A DNA stretch of 64,000 nt from NCBI RefSeq assembly GCF_014349155.1, contig NZ_JACSIT010000135.1, positions 60,644 to 124,643 of the forward strand. The letters are read 5' to 3'. Numbering within the stretch: the first letter of the stretch is position 1; the number at the start of each line of letters is the position of its first letter. Origin of the DNA: Neolewinella lacunae. Its GTDB lineage: Bacteria; Bacteroidota; Bacteroidia; Chitinophagales; Saprospiraceae. Both the position numbers and the translations under genes were made by a program. Below the pieces are notes generated by a model. That model searched no databases and was not told the DNA's origin. It saw only the letters and a program-made list of their open reading frames with translations. Positions 51,942 through 59,741 of this stretch are shown in pieces.

Positions 51942-53138
51942 ATGACCAAGAATATTCACATCGACGTTGATGAGCACGGCTACTACGGTCGTTTTGGCGG
52001 CGCGTATATCCCCGAAATGCTGCACCCCAACATCGAGCAGCTGCGGAATTGCTACCGGGAGATGATTGCCGAGCCTGCCTTCAAGGCCGAGTTTGACAGT
52101 TTGCTGAAAGACTACGTTGGCCGGCCCAGCCCGCTCTACTACGCCAAGCGCCTCAGCGCCCACTACGGTGCCCGGATTTACCTCAAGCGGGAAGACCTCA
52201 ACCACACCGGTGCCCACAAAATCAACAACACGATCGGGCAGATCATGGTGGCCCAGCGCCTGGGCAAAACCCGCATCATTGCCGAAACCGGCGCAGGACA
52301 GCACGGCGTAGCCACGGCCACCGTCTGTGCCTTGGTCGGGCTGCAATGCATCGTCTACATGGGCGAGGTAGACATTGAGCGGCAGGCCCCCAACGTAGCC
52401 CGCATGCGCATGCTGGGCGCGGAGGTGCGTCCCGCCAAAAGCGGCTCCCGTACCCTCAAGGACGCCACCAACGAGGCCATCCGCGACTGGATCAACAACC
52501 CCGAAGACACGCACTACATCATCGGTTCGGTGGTGGGCCCACACCCTTACCCCGATATGGTGGCCCGCTTCCAGTCGGTCATTTCTGAAGAGATGAAGTG
52601 GCAATTGCAGGAAAAGGTCGGCCGGGAATACCCCGATGCCGTAGTGGCCTGCGTGGGTGGGGGCAGCAACGCCGCCGGGGCTTTTTACCACTACCTCAAC
52701 GACGAGCGCGTCCGCCTCATCGCCGTTGAGGCAGCGGGCCTGGGCGTAGACTCTGGCGAGTCGGCGGCCACCTCCGTGCTGGGGACCGAAGGCATCATCC
52801 ACGGCGCCCGCACCCTGCTCATGCAAACCGCAGACGGGCAGGTCGTCGAACCCTACAGCATCTCGGCCGGCCTCGATTACCCCGGCATCGGCCCCTTGCA
52901 CGCCTATTTGATCGACTCCCGCCGCGCCGAAGCCATCAGCGTTACCGACGATGACGCCCTGGCCGCGGCTCTCTTCACCACCCGCACCGAAGGCATCATC
53001 CCCGCCCTGGAAACCGCCCACGCATTTGCCGCCCTCAACCAGATGCAGTACGGACCCGAAGACGTGATCGTCATCTGCCTCAGTGGCCGCGGCGACAAAG
53101 ACCTGGCCGCCTACGAAACCTACCTGAACCGCCTCTGA
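51942..53138 (+). CDS. trpB: tryptophan synthase beta chain
   Basis: 398 residues of the TrpB1 type. The pyridoxal-phosphate Lys is in HTGAHKINNTIGQ; the phosphate loop is GGGSNAAGAFY; and YGRFGGAYIPEML, ETGAGQHGVA and AAGLGVDSGESAAT are in place. It joins indole from TrpA with serine to make tryptophan. A TACCTTTT box lies ~30 bases upstream, so the gene may have its own promoter in addition to the trp leader. Confidence 0.96.
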   Translation: MTKNIHIDVDEHGYYGRFGGAYIPEMLHPNIEQLRNCYREMIAEPAFKAEFDSLLKDYVGRPSPLYYAKRLSAHYGARIYLKREDLNHTGAHKINNTIGQIMVAQRLGKTRIIAETGAGQHGVATATVCALVGLQCIVYMGEVDIERQAPNVARMRMLGAEVRPAKSGSRTLKDATNEAIRDWINNPEDTHYIIGSVVGPHPYPDMVARFQSVISEEMKWQLQEKVGREYPDAVVACVGGGSNAAGAFYHYLNDERVRLIAVEAAGLGVDSGESAATSVLGTEGIIHGARTLLMQTADGQVVEPYSISAGLDYPGIGPLHAYLIDSRRAEAISVTDDDALAAALFTTRTEGIIPALETAHAFAALNQMQYGPEDVIVICLSGRGDKDLAAYETYLNRL

Positions 53139-53158
53139 GCACCCAAAATTTGCGTCCA

Positions 53159-53941
53159 ATGAATCGCCTGACGGAATTGTTCCAGTCCAAAAGCACCGGC
53201 ATCCTTAATGTCTACTTCACCGCAGGTTACCCCACCCTGGAGAGTACCGGCGTCATCATCCACAACCTGGCCGAGGCGGGGGCCGACCTGATCGAAATCG
53301 GTATGCCCTACTCCGATCCCATGGCAGATGGGGAGACCATCCAGCAGTCCAGCATGCACGCCCTGAAAAACGGGATGACCCTGGATGTCCTCTTCGCCCA
53401 AATCACCGCCGCCCGCCAAGGCACCACCATTCCCCTGGTGCTCATGGGCTACTACAACCAGGTGCTGCAGTACGGTCCGGAACGCTTCGTTGCCGCCGCC
53501 AAAGCCGCCGGCGTAGATGGCCTGATTTTACCCGATTTGCCCATCGTCGAGTACGAGGCCGAGTTCCGTCACCTGGCCGAAGCCCAGGATTTGCAGGTGA
53601 CCTTCCTCATCACGCCGCAGACGAGCGAGGAGCGGATCCGCAAAATAGGGGCCATCAGCACGGGCTTCCTCTACGTCGTTTCCAGCAGCAGCATCACGGG
53701 CAAGAGCGGAGAGATTACGCCGGAGCAGGAGGCCTACTTCGCCCGCGTCGCCGCCCTGAACCTGCCGCAGCCCCGGCTCATTGGCTTCGGCATCAGCGAC
53801 GCGCGCAGCTTCCAGAAAGCCTGCGCTTACGCCAACGGGGCCATCATCGGCAGCGCGTTTATCCGGGCCCTCAAGGATACCGAAGACGTGGCCGCTACCA
53901 CCACAGCATTTGTAGAAAGCATCCTGGAGCCAGTGCTTTAG
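53159..53941 (+). CDS. trpA: tryptophan synthase alpha chain
   Basis: 260 residues. Catalytic Glu and Asp are in ADLIEIGMPYSDPMADGETI (E near 49, D near 60); the loop GFLYVVSSSSITGKS and the phosphate site GFGISDARS and GAIIGSAFIRAL are seen. It splits indole-3-glycerol phosphate into indole and glyceraldehyde-3-phosphate and works in complex with TrpB. It starts 20 bp after trpB; ATG 53159 is used rather than a TTG three codons upstream. Confidence 0.95.
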   Translation: MNRLTELFQSKSTGILNVYFTAGYPTLESTGVIIHNLAEAGADLIEIGMPYSDPMADGETIQQSSMHALKNGMTLDVLFAQITAARQGTTIPLVLMGYYNQVLQYGPERFVAAAKAAGVDGLILPDLPIVEYEAEFRHLAEAQDLQVTFLITPQTSEERIRKIGAISTGFLYVVSSSSITGKSGEITPEQEAYFARVAALNLPQPRLIGFGISDARSFQKACAYANGAIIGSAFIRALKDTEDVAATTTAFVESILEPVL

Positions 53942-53958
53942 CCCGCCCAAAAGAGTAC

Positions 53959-54849
53959 ATGGAAAAGAAGACGCTGATCGTCATTGGTGGCCCCACGGCC
54001 AGCGGCAAAACGGGCCTGGCCATTGCCGTAGCGCAGCATTTCGGCACGGAGATCATCAGTGGAGATAGCCGGCAGTTTTACCGCGAGATGACCATCGGGA
54101 ATGCACGGCCTACGGATCAGGAACTGGCACTGGTGCGGCACCACTTCATTGCGGACCGTAGTTTGCTCGATCCCCTCTCCGCTGGTCGTTTTGCTGAGGA
54201 GGCTTTGCAGCGCCTCCATACCATTTTCGAAAGCCATCCCTACGCGGTGCTCGTGGGCGGTAGTGGGCTGTATTTGCGCGCGCTTTGCGAGGGTTTAGAC
54301 GAATTTCCGGAGGTGACGGAAGGGGCGCGGTCGCAGGTGCAAAGTCTGTTGAATGAGCAGGGATTGCCCGGACTGCAAGCCGAACTCTCCCGCCTGGACC
54401 CCGCCTACTACGCCGTAGTGGACCGGGCCAACCCCCGCCGTCTCGAGCGCGCGCTACAAGTGTGTTACGCCAGCGGCCAGCCCTATTCTTCTTTCCTCGG
54501 GCAAACGACTGCGCGTCCTTTCCGCTGCCTTTACCTGCGTGCCCACCCGCCCCGGGAGGCGCTCTACGCCCGCATCGACGCGCGGGTCGACGCAATGCTT
54601 GCCGCTGGCCTGGAAGCCGAAGTGCAGTCGCTCGCCCCCCACCAAGACCTACCCGTCCTGCAAACCGTCGGCTACCAGGAGTGGTGGCCCTACCTGCGCG
54701 GAGAATACGACCGGGCCACCGCCATCGACCTCGTCAAACGCAACAGCCGCCGCTACGCCAAACGACAGGTGACGTGGTTCAGCAAAGACGACCAGTACCG
54801 CACCGTGGCGGGGGTGGCGGATGTGCTGGCGGAACTTAAGCGCCTTTGA
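53959..54849 (+). CDS. miaA: tRNA dimethylallyltransferase
   Basis: 296 residues. P-loop IVIGGPTASGKTGLAIAVA; ISGDSRQFYREMTIGNARPT with the substrate Asp; LVGGSGLYLRAL; and the late helical part with TVGYQEWWPYLRGEYDRATA and RYAKRQVTWF. It adds a dimethylallyl group to A37 of tRNAs that read codons starting with U, which include Trp tRNA; its place next to trp genes may be meaningful. A variant of the 18-bp repeat (GGGCGCGGTCGCAGGTGC, 54323-54340) lies in frame. The 3' end overlaps the convergent gene by 14 bp. Confidence 0.94.
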   Translation: MEKKTLIVIGGPTASGKTGLAIAVAQHFGTEIISGDSRQFYREMTIGNARPTDQELALVRHHFIADRSLLDPLSAGRFAEEALQRLHTIFESHPYAVLVGGSGLYLRALCEGLDEFPEVTEGARSQVQSLLNEQGLPGLQAELSRLDPAYYAVVDRANPRRLERALQVCYASGQPYSSFLGQTTARPFRCLYLRAHPPREALYARIDARVDAMLAAGLEAEVQSLAPHQDLPVLQTVGYQEWWPYLRGEYDRATAIDLVKRNSRRYAKRQVTWFSKDDQYRTVAGVADVLAELKRL

Positions 54850-56056
54850 CCAGGCTCCGGTCCGCAAAATCTTTGAGGTAGCCGAATTCCGGCCCCAACT
54901 GCCCGCCCCGTGTTATCGTAGCCCGCTCCAGAATATCCGAATCGGGCCGGGCGAATTCCGGCAAAATCTTTTCGATGAACACTTCCCCGAAGGCGCTGCT
55001 GGCGTCGCGGGGCAGTTCGCTGGGGAGGTTGTCGATGGACATCACGTCGATCACGTCTGAGCCGTAGGGCGCGGTGGCCCGCTCGGTGTGGGGGTCGTAG
55101 CCAAAGACGGGGTCGGCAATGGTCGAGGCAAAGAGGGTGGAGGGCACGCTGGAGTCCGGGGCGATGTCGCAGGTGATGTCGCCGATCACCTGGATGCGGA
55201 AGTCGTCCTGGCGCATCTCTTCGGGGGTGAAAAAGGCCGGGGCTTTACCGTCCCAGAAAATGCCGTTGATGAATACGTCGGAGACCGCTGCGTAGGGGCC
55301 AAAGTTGGATTGATATTCTTCGCCGTGGCGGTAAAAGTGGTTTTTATCGACGGGCTGGCCGTTGGGGTGTTTGGCGTAGTCCGTCACGTGGAGGCGGGTA
55401 AAGACGGTCTTTCCCTTGCCAGCGAGGTAGTCCTGCGGCGTCACTTTTTCAAAGCCCATGTCGAGCAGGACTTGTCCGGCACCCATGCCGACGCGTCCAC
55501 TGCCCGTCAGGACCACCCGCAGGGGCGGGAAATCGGTAGCGGCGTAGACTTCTTTGGCCGCCGCGTAGTCGAAGAGGTCTTTCAGCCGGGGGAGAGTAAA
55601 AGTGCCCGTGCGCTGGGCGTAGGTCCAGATGGCGTTGTGGGCCCCTACCATGCCGGCCCAGTAGCCGAAGGCGATCAGGCGGCGGCGCTCCGCGTCGGTG
55701 AAGTACTCGTAGTCGAGCAGGTGGATCTGCTGATCGAGCAGGGCCCGGAGCAGGGGCTGGTTGTACGACTGCTTCTTCCCCACGTGGGCAAAAAAGCAGT
55801 ACATCTTTCCGGGGATAAGTTGGGAGATGGGGACTTCCTTGATGCCCAGCAGCAGCTGCCGATCGGAGAGGTCTTCCTGGAGTGGAATGCCGAGGGCCCG
55901 GTACTCCTCATCCACAAAGATGCGCCCGGGGCTGGGTTGCACCACGATGTCGAGGCCGCGGTCCCGGAGGTTTTTTACCTGCGCGGGCGTAAGTGGGGTG
56001 CGGCTGTCGGGCGGCGTTTTGCCTTCCCGGATGACGGCGATGGAGGGGTAGGGCAT
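54836..56056 (-). CDS. saccharopine/alanine dehydrogenase-family NAD(P)-dependent oxidoreductase
   Basis: 406 residues. The N-terminal half starts IAVIREGKTPPDSRTPLTPA, as in the AlaDh/PNT and saccharopine dehydrogenase (lysine-forming) group. A nucleotide-binding Rossmann fold follows with VVLTGSGRVGMGAGQVLLDM, and the catalytic/closing part shows GDITCDIAPDSSVPSTLFAS. The best guess is a saccharopine- or alanine-type dehydrogenase; substrate specificity cannot be read from these motifs. The gene is convergent with miaA (14-bp overlap). Confidence 0.82.
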   Translation of the reverse strand: MPYPSIAVIREGKTPPDSRTPLTPAQVKNLRDRGLDIVVQPSPGRIFVDEEYRALGIPLQEDLSDRQLLLGIKEVPISQLIPGKMYCFFAHVGKKQSYNQPLLRALLDQQIHLLDYEYFTDAERRRLIAFGYWAGMVGAHNAIWTYAQRTGTFTLPRLKDLFDYAAAKEVYAATDFPPLRVVLTGSGRVGMGAGQVLLDMGFEKVTPQDYLAGKGKTVFTRLHVTDYAKHPNGQPVDKNHFYRHGEEYQSNFGPYAAVSDVFINGIFWDGKAPAFFTPEEMRQDDFRIQVIGDITCDIAPDSSVPSTLFASTIADPVFGYDPHTERATAPYGSDVIDVMSIDNLPSELPRDASSAFGEVFIEKILPEFARPDSDILERATITRGGQLGPEFGYLKDFADRSLVKGA

Positions 56057-56102
56057 GGAAATTGCTTAGAAGTGGTGAGGGCAAAGCGTACGCAAAAGAA
56101 AA

Positions 56103-56852
56103 CTATTCGGGGGGCGGAATGCGGCGGCGCACGGCGGGCAAGTCTGAAAAGCGGTCCAGCCAGCCTCCGTTCAGCCAGAGGGCATTGGGCCACAATTGGC
56201 GGTGAAGGTAGTACGTGATGGCCGCAAGGCAAAGGCCCAGGCCGGCGCCCACGGTGATGTCCCGCAGAAAGTGGTAGAGCAGGTACATGCGGCTGAAGCA
56301 AACCATGGTGGCCAGGAAAAAGCACAGCACGGTCACCCGCATCTTACGGGTCCGGGCGAAGAAAGCCAGCAGTCCGTAGAGCGCAAAGGCCGAAGTGGCG
56401 TGCCCGCTGGGGAAGCTGCTGTCGGGGTCCCAGCTGCGCCACTCCTCCTCAAAGTGGTTCAGGGAATGCCAGATCTCTTCGTAGTTATCGAAGAACCAGC
56501 GCATGGGCCGCGCCTGGCCAAAGTAGGATTTCAGCAAACCGGAAACCACCCCCGCCAGCACGCCAGCAACGACAACGAACAGGCCTTTGCGGTAGCTGAA
56601 GGCCGTCACAATCACCAAGACGCCGAAGTAGGCAACGGGCTCCGCAAAGTGGGTGCCGACCTTGAAAAAGACGTCCCAGAACGGACTTCGGTACTGGTTG
56701 ATGAACACCAGCTCATCGCCCTGCTTGGAGATGAAAAGCAGCCAGGCGTTGATGATCAGCAGCAGGCAGGTGCAGCCGATGAAGAGCCAGTTGTTCAACA
56801 CAAAACGCCAGGGGCTGGCTTCCACCTTTTCCGAAAGGTTCTCTTGTACCAT
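56103..56852 (-). CDS. PAP2-family membrane phosphatase
   Basis: 249 residues with about six membrane helices. All three PAP2 motifs are present: KSYFGQARPMRW (K-x6-RP), SFPSGHATSAF (SGH), and SRMYLLYHFLRDI (SR-x5-H-x3-D). It is an inner-membrane lipid-phosphate phosphatase of the undecaprenyl-pyrophosphatase/PgpB type. The ATG is preceded by the same 15 bases (CCTTACCTTCACGCC) as the trp leader, which includes a TACCTTCA promoter box at 56857-56864. Confidence 0.9.
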   Translation of the reverse strand: MVQENLSEKVEASPWRFVLNNWLFIGCTCLLLIINAWLLFISKQGDELVFINQYRSPFWDVFFKVGTHFAEPVAYFGVLVIVTAFSYRKGLFVVVAGVLAGVVSGLLKSYFGQARPMRWFFDNYEEIWHSLNHFEEEWRSWDPDSSFPSGHATSAFALYGLLAFFARTRKMRVTVLCFFLATMVCFSRMYLLYHFLRDITVGAGLGLCLAAITYYLHRQLWPNALWLNGGWLDRFSDLPAVRRRIPPPE

Positions 56853-56931
56853 GGCGTGAAGGTAAGGGCTGCCCGGGTAAACTGGGAAACGTGGGGGTTT
56901 TATGCGAAGCGCCCTTTGCTCCTTGTCCTCA

Positions 56932-56976
56932 CTCCCCCCTTCGGGGGGGCGGGGGGGAGCACCTGCGGCCGCGCCC
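56932..56976 (-). repeat. dispersed repeat, 18-bp core plus GC-rich tail (copy 4)
   Basis: Minus-strand copy of the 45-bp unit, identical to 25002-25046 and one base different from 586-630. Confidence 0.92.
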
Positions 56977-57010
56977 GGATTGGTGGTTCAGTAGTTCATA
57001 GTTCAGTAGT

Positions 57011-57162
57011 GGGAGTACTCCGGATTCCGGATGCTGCGCATTTTCTTGGGAGTACCCCGGATTCCGGAAGCTGCGCATCCTCCATCCGGGGTTATTGAGG
57101 TTGGACCCCTTCCGGGGTCAGGGGGCGCGCTCGGGAGTGCCACTGATTCTGGATGCTGCGCA
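57011..57162 (+). repeat. three copies of a GGGAGTRCYCCGGATTCCGG repeat
   Basis: 30-bp copies at 57011-57040, 57048-57077 and 57133-57162. Each begins GGGAGT, contains GGATTCCGG (or TGATTCTGG) and ends GCTGCGCA. No gene lies in the 377 bp between the PAP2 gene and coaD. Confidence 0.8.
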
Positions 57163-57225
57163 AATCTCACCTACGCCCTTCGCCCTTTAATCCCTTCCCC
57201 CTTTATCCCTTTCCCCCTTTACCAT

Positions 57226-57233
57226 TATCTTGG
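57226..57233 (+). promoter_or_regulatory. -7 promoter-like box for coaD
   Basis: TATCTTGG, five bases before the coaD ATG, which would give a leaderless or nearly leaderless transcript. Confidence 0.4.
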
Positions 57234-57238
57234 CGACC

Positions 57239-57709
57239 ATGAAAACTGCCGTATTTCCCGGATCTTTTGATCCCATCACCGTGGGGCACGTCGAACTCGT
57301 GCGCCGCGCCGTACCCTTATTTGATCGCATCGTCGTGGCGGTGGGCATCAACAGCCAGAAGCAAACCCTTTTTTCGCTGGAACAACGCCTGGCCTGGCTG
57401 GAAGAAGTGTTTCAGGACGAGCCGAGCATCGAAATCGGCAGTTTTGAGGGCCTCACTGCCCATTATTGCAAGAAAATCGGGTCGCGCTATCTGCTCCGCG
57501 GCCTGCGCAACGCCAGTGATTTCGACTACGAAAAGACGATTTCCCAGCTCAACGGCATCGTCGGGGATGGCCTGGAGACGCTCTTTCTGATCAGCCAGCC
57601 GGCTTACTCGCACATCAGCTCCACGATCGTCCGGGAAATCATCAAAGGCGGCGGAGATGCCCGGCCCTTCCTGCCCGAGGGGCTGGTGATTGGCAAAACT
57701 GCCGGCTAA
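57239..57709 (+). CDS. coaD: pantetheine-phosphate adenylyltransferase
   Basis: 156 residues. The nucleotidyltransferase signature FPGSFDPITVGHVELVRRA (with T/HxGH) is at the N-terminus, YLLRGLRNASDFDYE carries the substrate Arg residues, and ISSTIVREIIKGGGDA is the C-terminal ATP motif. It converts 4'-phosphopantetheine and ATP to dephospho-CoA, the fourth step of CoA synthesis. The length is normal. The dihydroorotase gene starts 57 bp downstream. Confidence 0.95.
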   Translation: MKTAVFPGSFDPITVGHVELVRRAVPLFDRIVVAVGINSQKQTLFSLEQRLAWLEEVFQDEPSIEIGSFEGLTAHYCKKIGSRYLLRGLRNASDFDYEKTISQLNGIVGDGLETLFLISQPAYSHISSTIVREIIKGGGDARPFLPEGLVIGKTAG

Positions 57710-57766
57710 ATTTGCTTTCTTTGCCCACCGTCTTTTCCATCTACGCACTACGTACAATACCGATCC

Positions 57767-59110
57767 ATGCCCCGCCCTTCGCTGCTCATCAAGAACGGAA
57801 CCATCGTCAACCGTGGCACCCGCTTTACCGGAGACATTTTCATCAAAAACGGCTTCATCGAACAGGTGGGCGGCAGCATTGACCGGCCGGCCGACCGGGA
57901 AATCAATGCCGAAGGCTGCCTCGTTTTGCCCGGCATTATCGACGACCAGGTGCACTTCCGGGAGCCGGGCCTAACCCACAAGGCCACCATCAAGAGCGAG
58001 AGCCGCGCCGCCGTAGCCGGTGGGACGACCACCTTCATGGAAATGCCCAACACGAAGCCCGCCGCCCTCACCCAGGAGTTGCTCGCCGATAAGTACCGGA
58101 TCGCCGCCGCCGTCAGCCCCGCCAACTACAGTTTCTACATGGGCGCCTCCAACGACAACCGCGAGGAGGCCCTGCGCACCGACCCTGCCACCGTCTGCGG
58201 ACTCAAAATTTTCATGGGCAGCAGCACCGGCAATATGCTGGTGGACGACGAAAAAACGCTCGACGCACTCTTCGCTAACAGTCCGCTCCTCATCGCTACC
58301 CACTGCGAAGACGAAGCCACCATCCGCGCCAACGCCGAGGCCGCCCGCGCCCGCTACGGCAACGACATCCCCGTGGCGGAGCACCCCAACATCCGTTCCG
58401 CCGCCGGCTGCCTCATCAGCAGCACCCTGGCCAAGGAACTGGCCCTGCGCCACAACACGCGCCTGCACATCCTCCACATCAGCACCGCCGATGAGGTGGC
58501 GCTGTTTCGCAACGACATCCCCCTGGCCGAAAAGCGAATCACCGCAGAAGTCTGCGTCCACCACCTCACGTTCAACGCCGACGACTACGCCCGCCTCGGC
58601 AACCTCATCAAGTGCAACCCCGCCATCAAGGGCGAGGAACACCGCCGGGCCCTGCTGCCCGCCCTGCTCGACGATCGCTTCGACGTCATCGCCACCGACC
58701 ACGCGCCGCACACCTGGGAGGAAAAAGCCCAGACGGATTACTTCGCCGCCCCCGGCGGTCTGCCGCTGGTGCAGCACTCCCTGGACATGATGATGCGCCT
58801 GGTGCAGGCCGGGGAGATCAGCCTGGAGCGGGTGGTCGAGAAAATGTCGCACGCCCCCGCCATCTGTTTCCAGATCGACCGCCGCGGCTACGCCGAAGAA
58901 GGCATGTGGGCCGACCTCATCATCTACGACCCCAACGAAGACTGGACGGTGGCCCAGGACAATATCTTTTACAAGGTGGGCTGGTCTCCGCTGGAGGGCG
59001 GTAAATTTCACGGCCGGGTGCGGCAAACCATCGTTTCCGGGCACGTGGCCTACGACCGGGGCCTGTTTTTTGAGGAATTTAAGGGGGAGCGCCTGGCTTT
59101 TAATCGGTAG
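57767..59110 (+). CDS. pyrC: dihydroorotase (class I type)
   Basis: 447 residues of the cyclic amidohydrolase fold. The metal-site DxHxR reads DDQVHFREPG; the expected bridging-Lys position has LKIFMGSSTGNML; the histidines follow in THCEDE and LHILHIST; and the Asp is in IATDHAPHTWEEKA. Dihydroorotase closes carbamoyl-aspartate to dihydroorotate in pyrimidine synthesis. Allantoinase-like relatives are similar, but the DHAPH and GSSTG elements favour dihydroorotase. Likely co-transcribed with coaD. Confidence 0.88.
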   Translation: MPRPSLLIKNGTIVNRGTRFTGDIFIKNGFIEQVGGSIDRPADREINAEGCLVLPGIIDDQVHFREPGLTHKATIKSESRAAVAGGTTTFMEMPNTKPAALTQELLADKYRIAAAVSPANYSFYMGASNDNREEALRTDPATVCGLKIFMGSSTGNMLVDDEKTLDALFANSPLLIATHCEDEATIRANAEAARARYGNDIPVAEHPNIRSAAGCLISSTLAKELALRHNTRLHILHISTADEVALFRNDIPLAEKRITAEVCVHHLTFNADDYARLGNLIKCNPAIKGEEHRRALLPALLDDRFDVIATDHAPHTWEEKAQTDYFAAPGGLPLVQHSLDMMMRLVQAGEISLERVVEKMSHAPAICFQIDRRGYAEEGMWADLIIYDPNEDWTVAQDNIFYKVGWSPLEGGKFHGRVRQTIVSGHVAYDRGLFFEEFKGERLAFNR

Positions 59111-59179
59111 GGAACCGCCCTGGTGGAGCCGCTGTGCGGCGAAGGTATACCATGCTTCCTGCGTGAGCTGCTGTATTCC

Positions 59180-59197
59180 GGGCGCGGCCGCAGGTGC
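59180..59197 (+). repeat. dispersed 18-bp repeat at a gene breakpoint
   Basis: Exact GGGCGCGGCCGCAGGTGC. The recognisable ATPase sequence begins about 28 bp after it, so the repeat marks the point where the 5' part of that gene is missing. Confidence 0.85.
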
Positions 59198-59224
59198 AAA
59201 GTGAAGGGGAAGGAGCGGGGGAGG

Positions 59225-59631
59225 GCGAATCGTCCGGCACCCGCAAGGTGATCAATACCATTCCGCCCATACTCTTTACTCTATGCAAGGGTGGGGTAGT
59301 GATCATTGACGAAATTGAAGCCCCGCTGCATACCAAACTGACGGCTGCGTTGGTAAAACTTTTCCTCGACCCCAAAACCAACCCGAAGCAGGCCCAGCTG
59401 CTCCTGGCTACCCACGATACCAACCTGCTCAACTCCGTACCCCTGCGCCGCGATCAAATCAATTTCGTTGAAAAAAACAAAGCGGGGGCTACTACCGTCT
59501 ATTCCTTGTCTGATTTTAACTACTTCGAAGGCAACCCGGGCCAACCGGATAAGGATAAGGAAAAACGCTACCTGGAAGGTCGCTACGGCGCAACGCCTTC
59601 CATAGATTTATCCACATTGTCTCCAGCATAG
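59225..59631 (+). pseudogene. C-terminal remnant of an AAA_21/AbiLi-RloA-like ATPase
   Basis: The visible ~135 residues begin with ESSGTRKVINTIPPILFTLC (ABC-type signature and following helix). They continue with Walker B GGVVIIDEIEAPLHTKLTAA, the switch LLLATHDTNLLNSVPLRRDQ, and the tail ATTVYSLSDFNYFEG ... KRYLEGRYGATPSI. This is the end of an OLD/AAA_21-type ATPase of the AbiLi/RloA group, known from abortive-infection and restriction-linked loci. The N-terminal two-thirds with the P-loop is missing. An open frame starts at 59194 within the repeat, but the first residues (MQSEGEGAGEGESS) are not family-like. Likely a non-functional defence remnant. Confidence 0.75.
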
Positions 59632-59741
59632 TTTATGGCACAAAGGGGGAAAAATAATCTGCGCAAAGACTTTGTTGATAAAACGGAACGGCCTGCCCGC
59701 TACCGCAATTATGCAGAATGATCAACGTAGCTGAACTCCCT

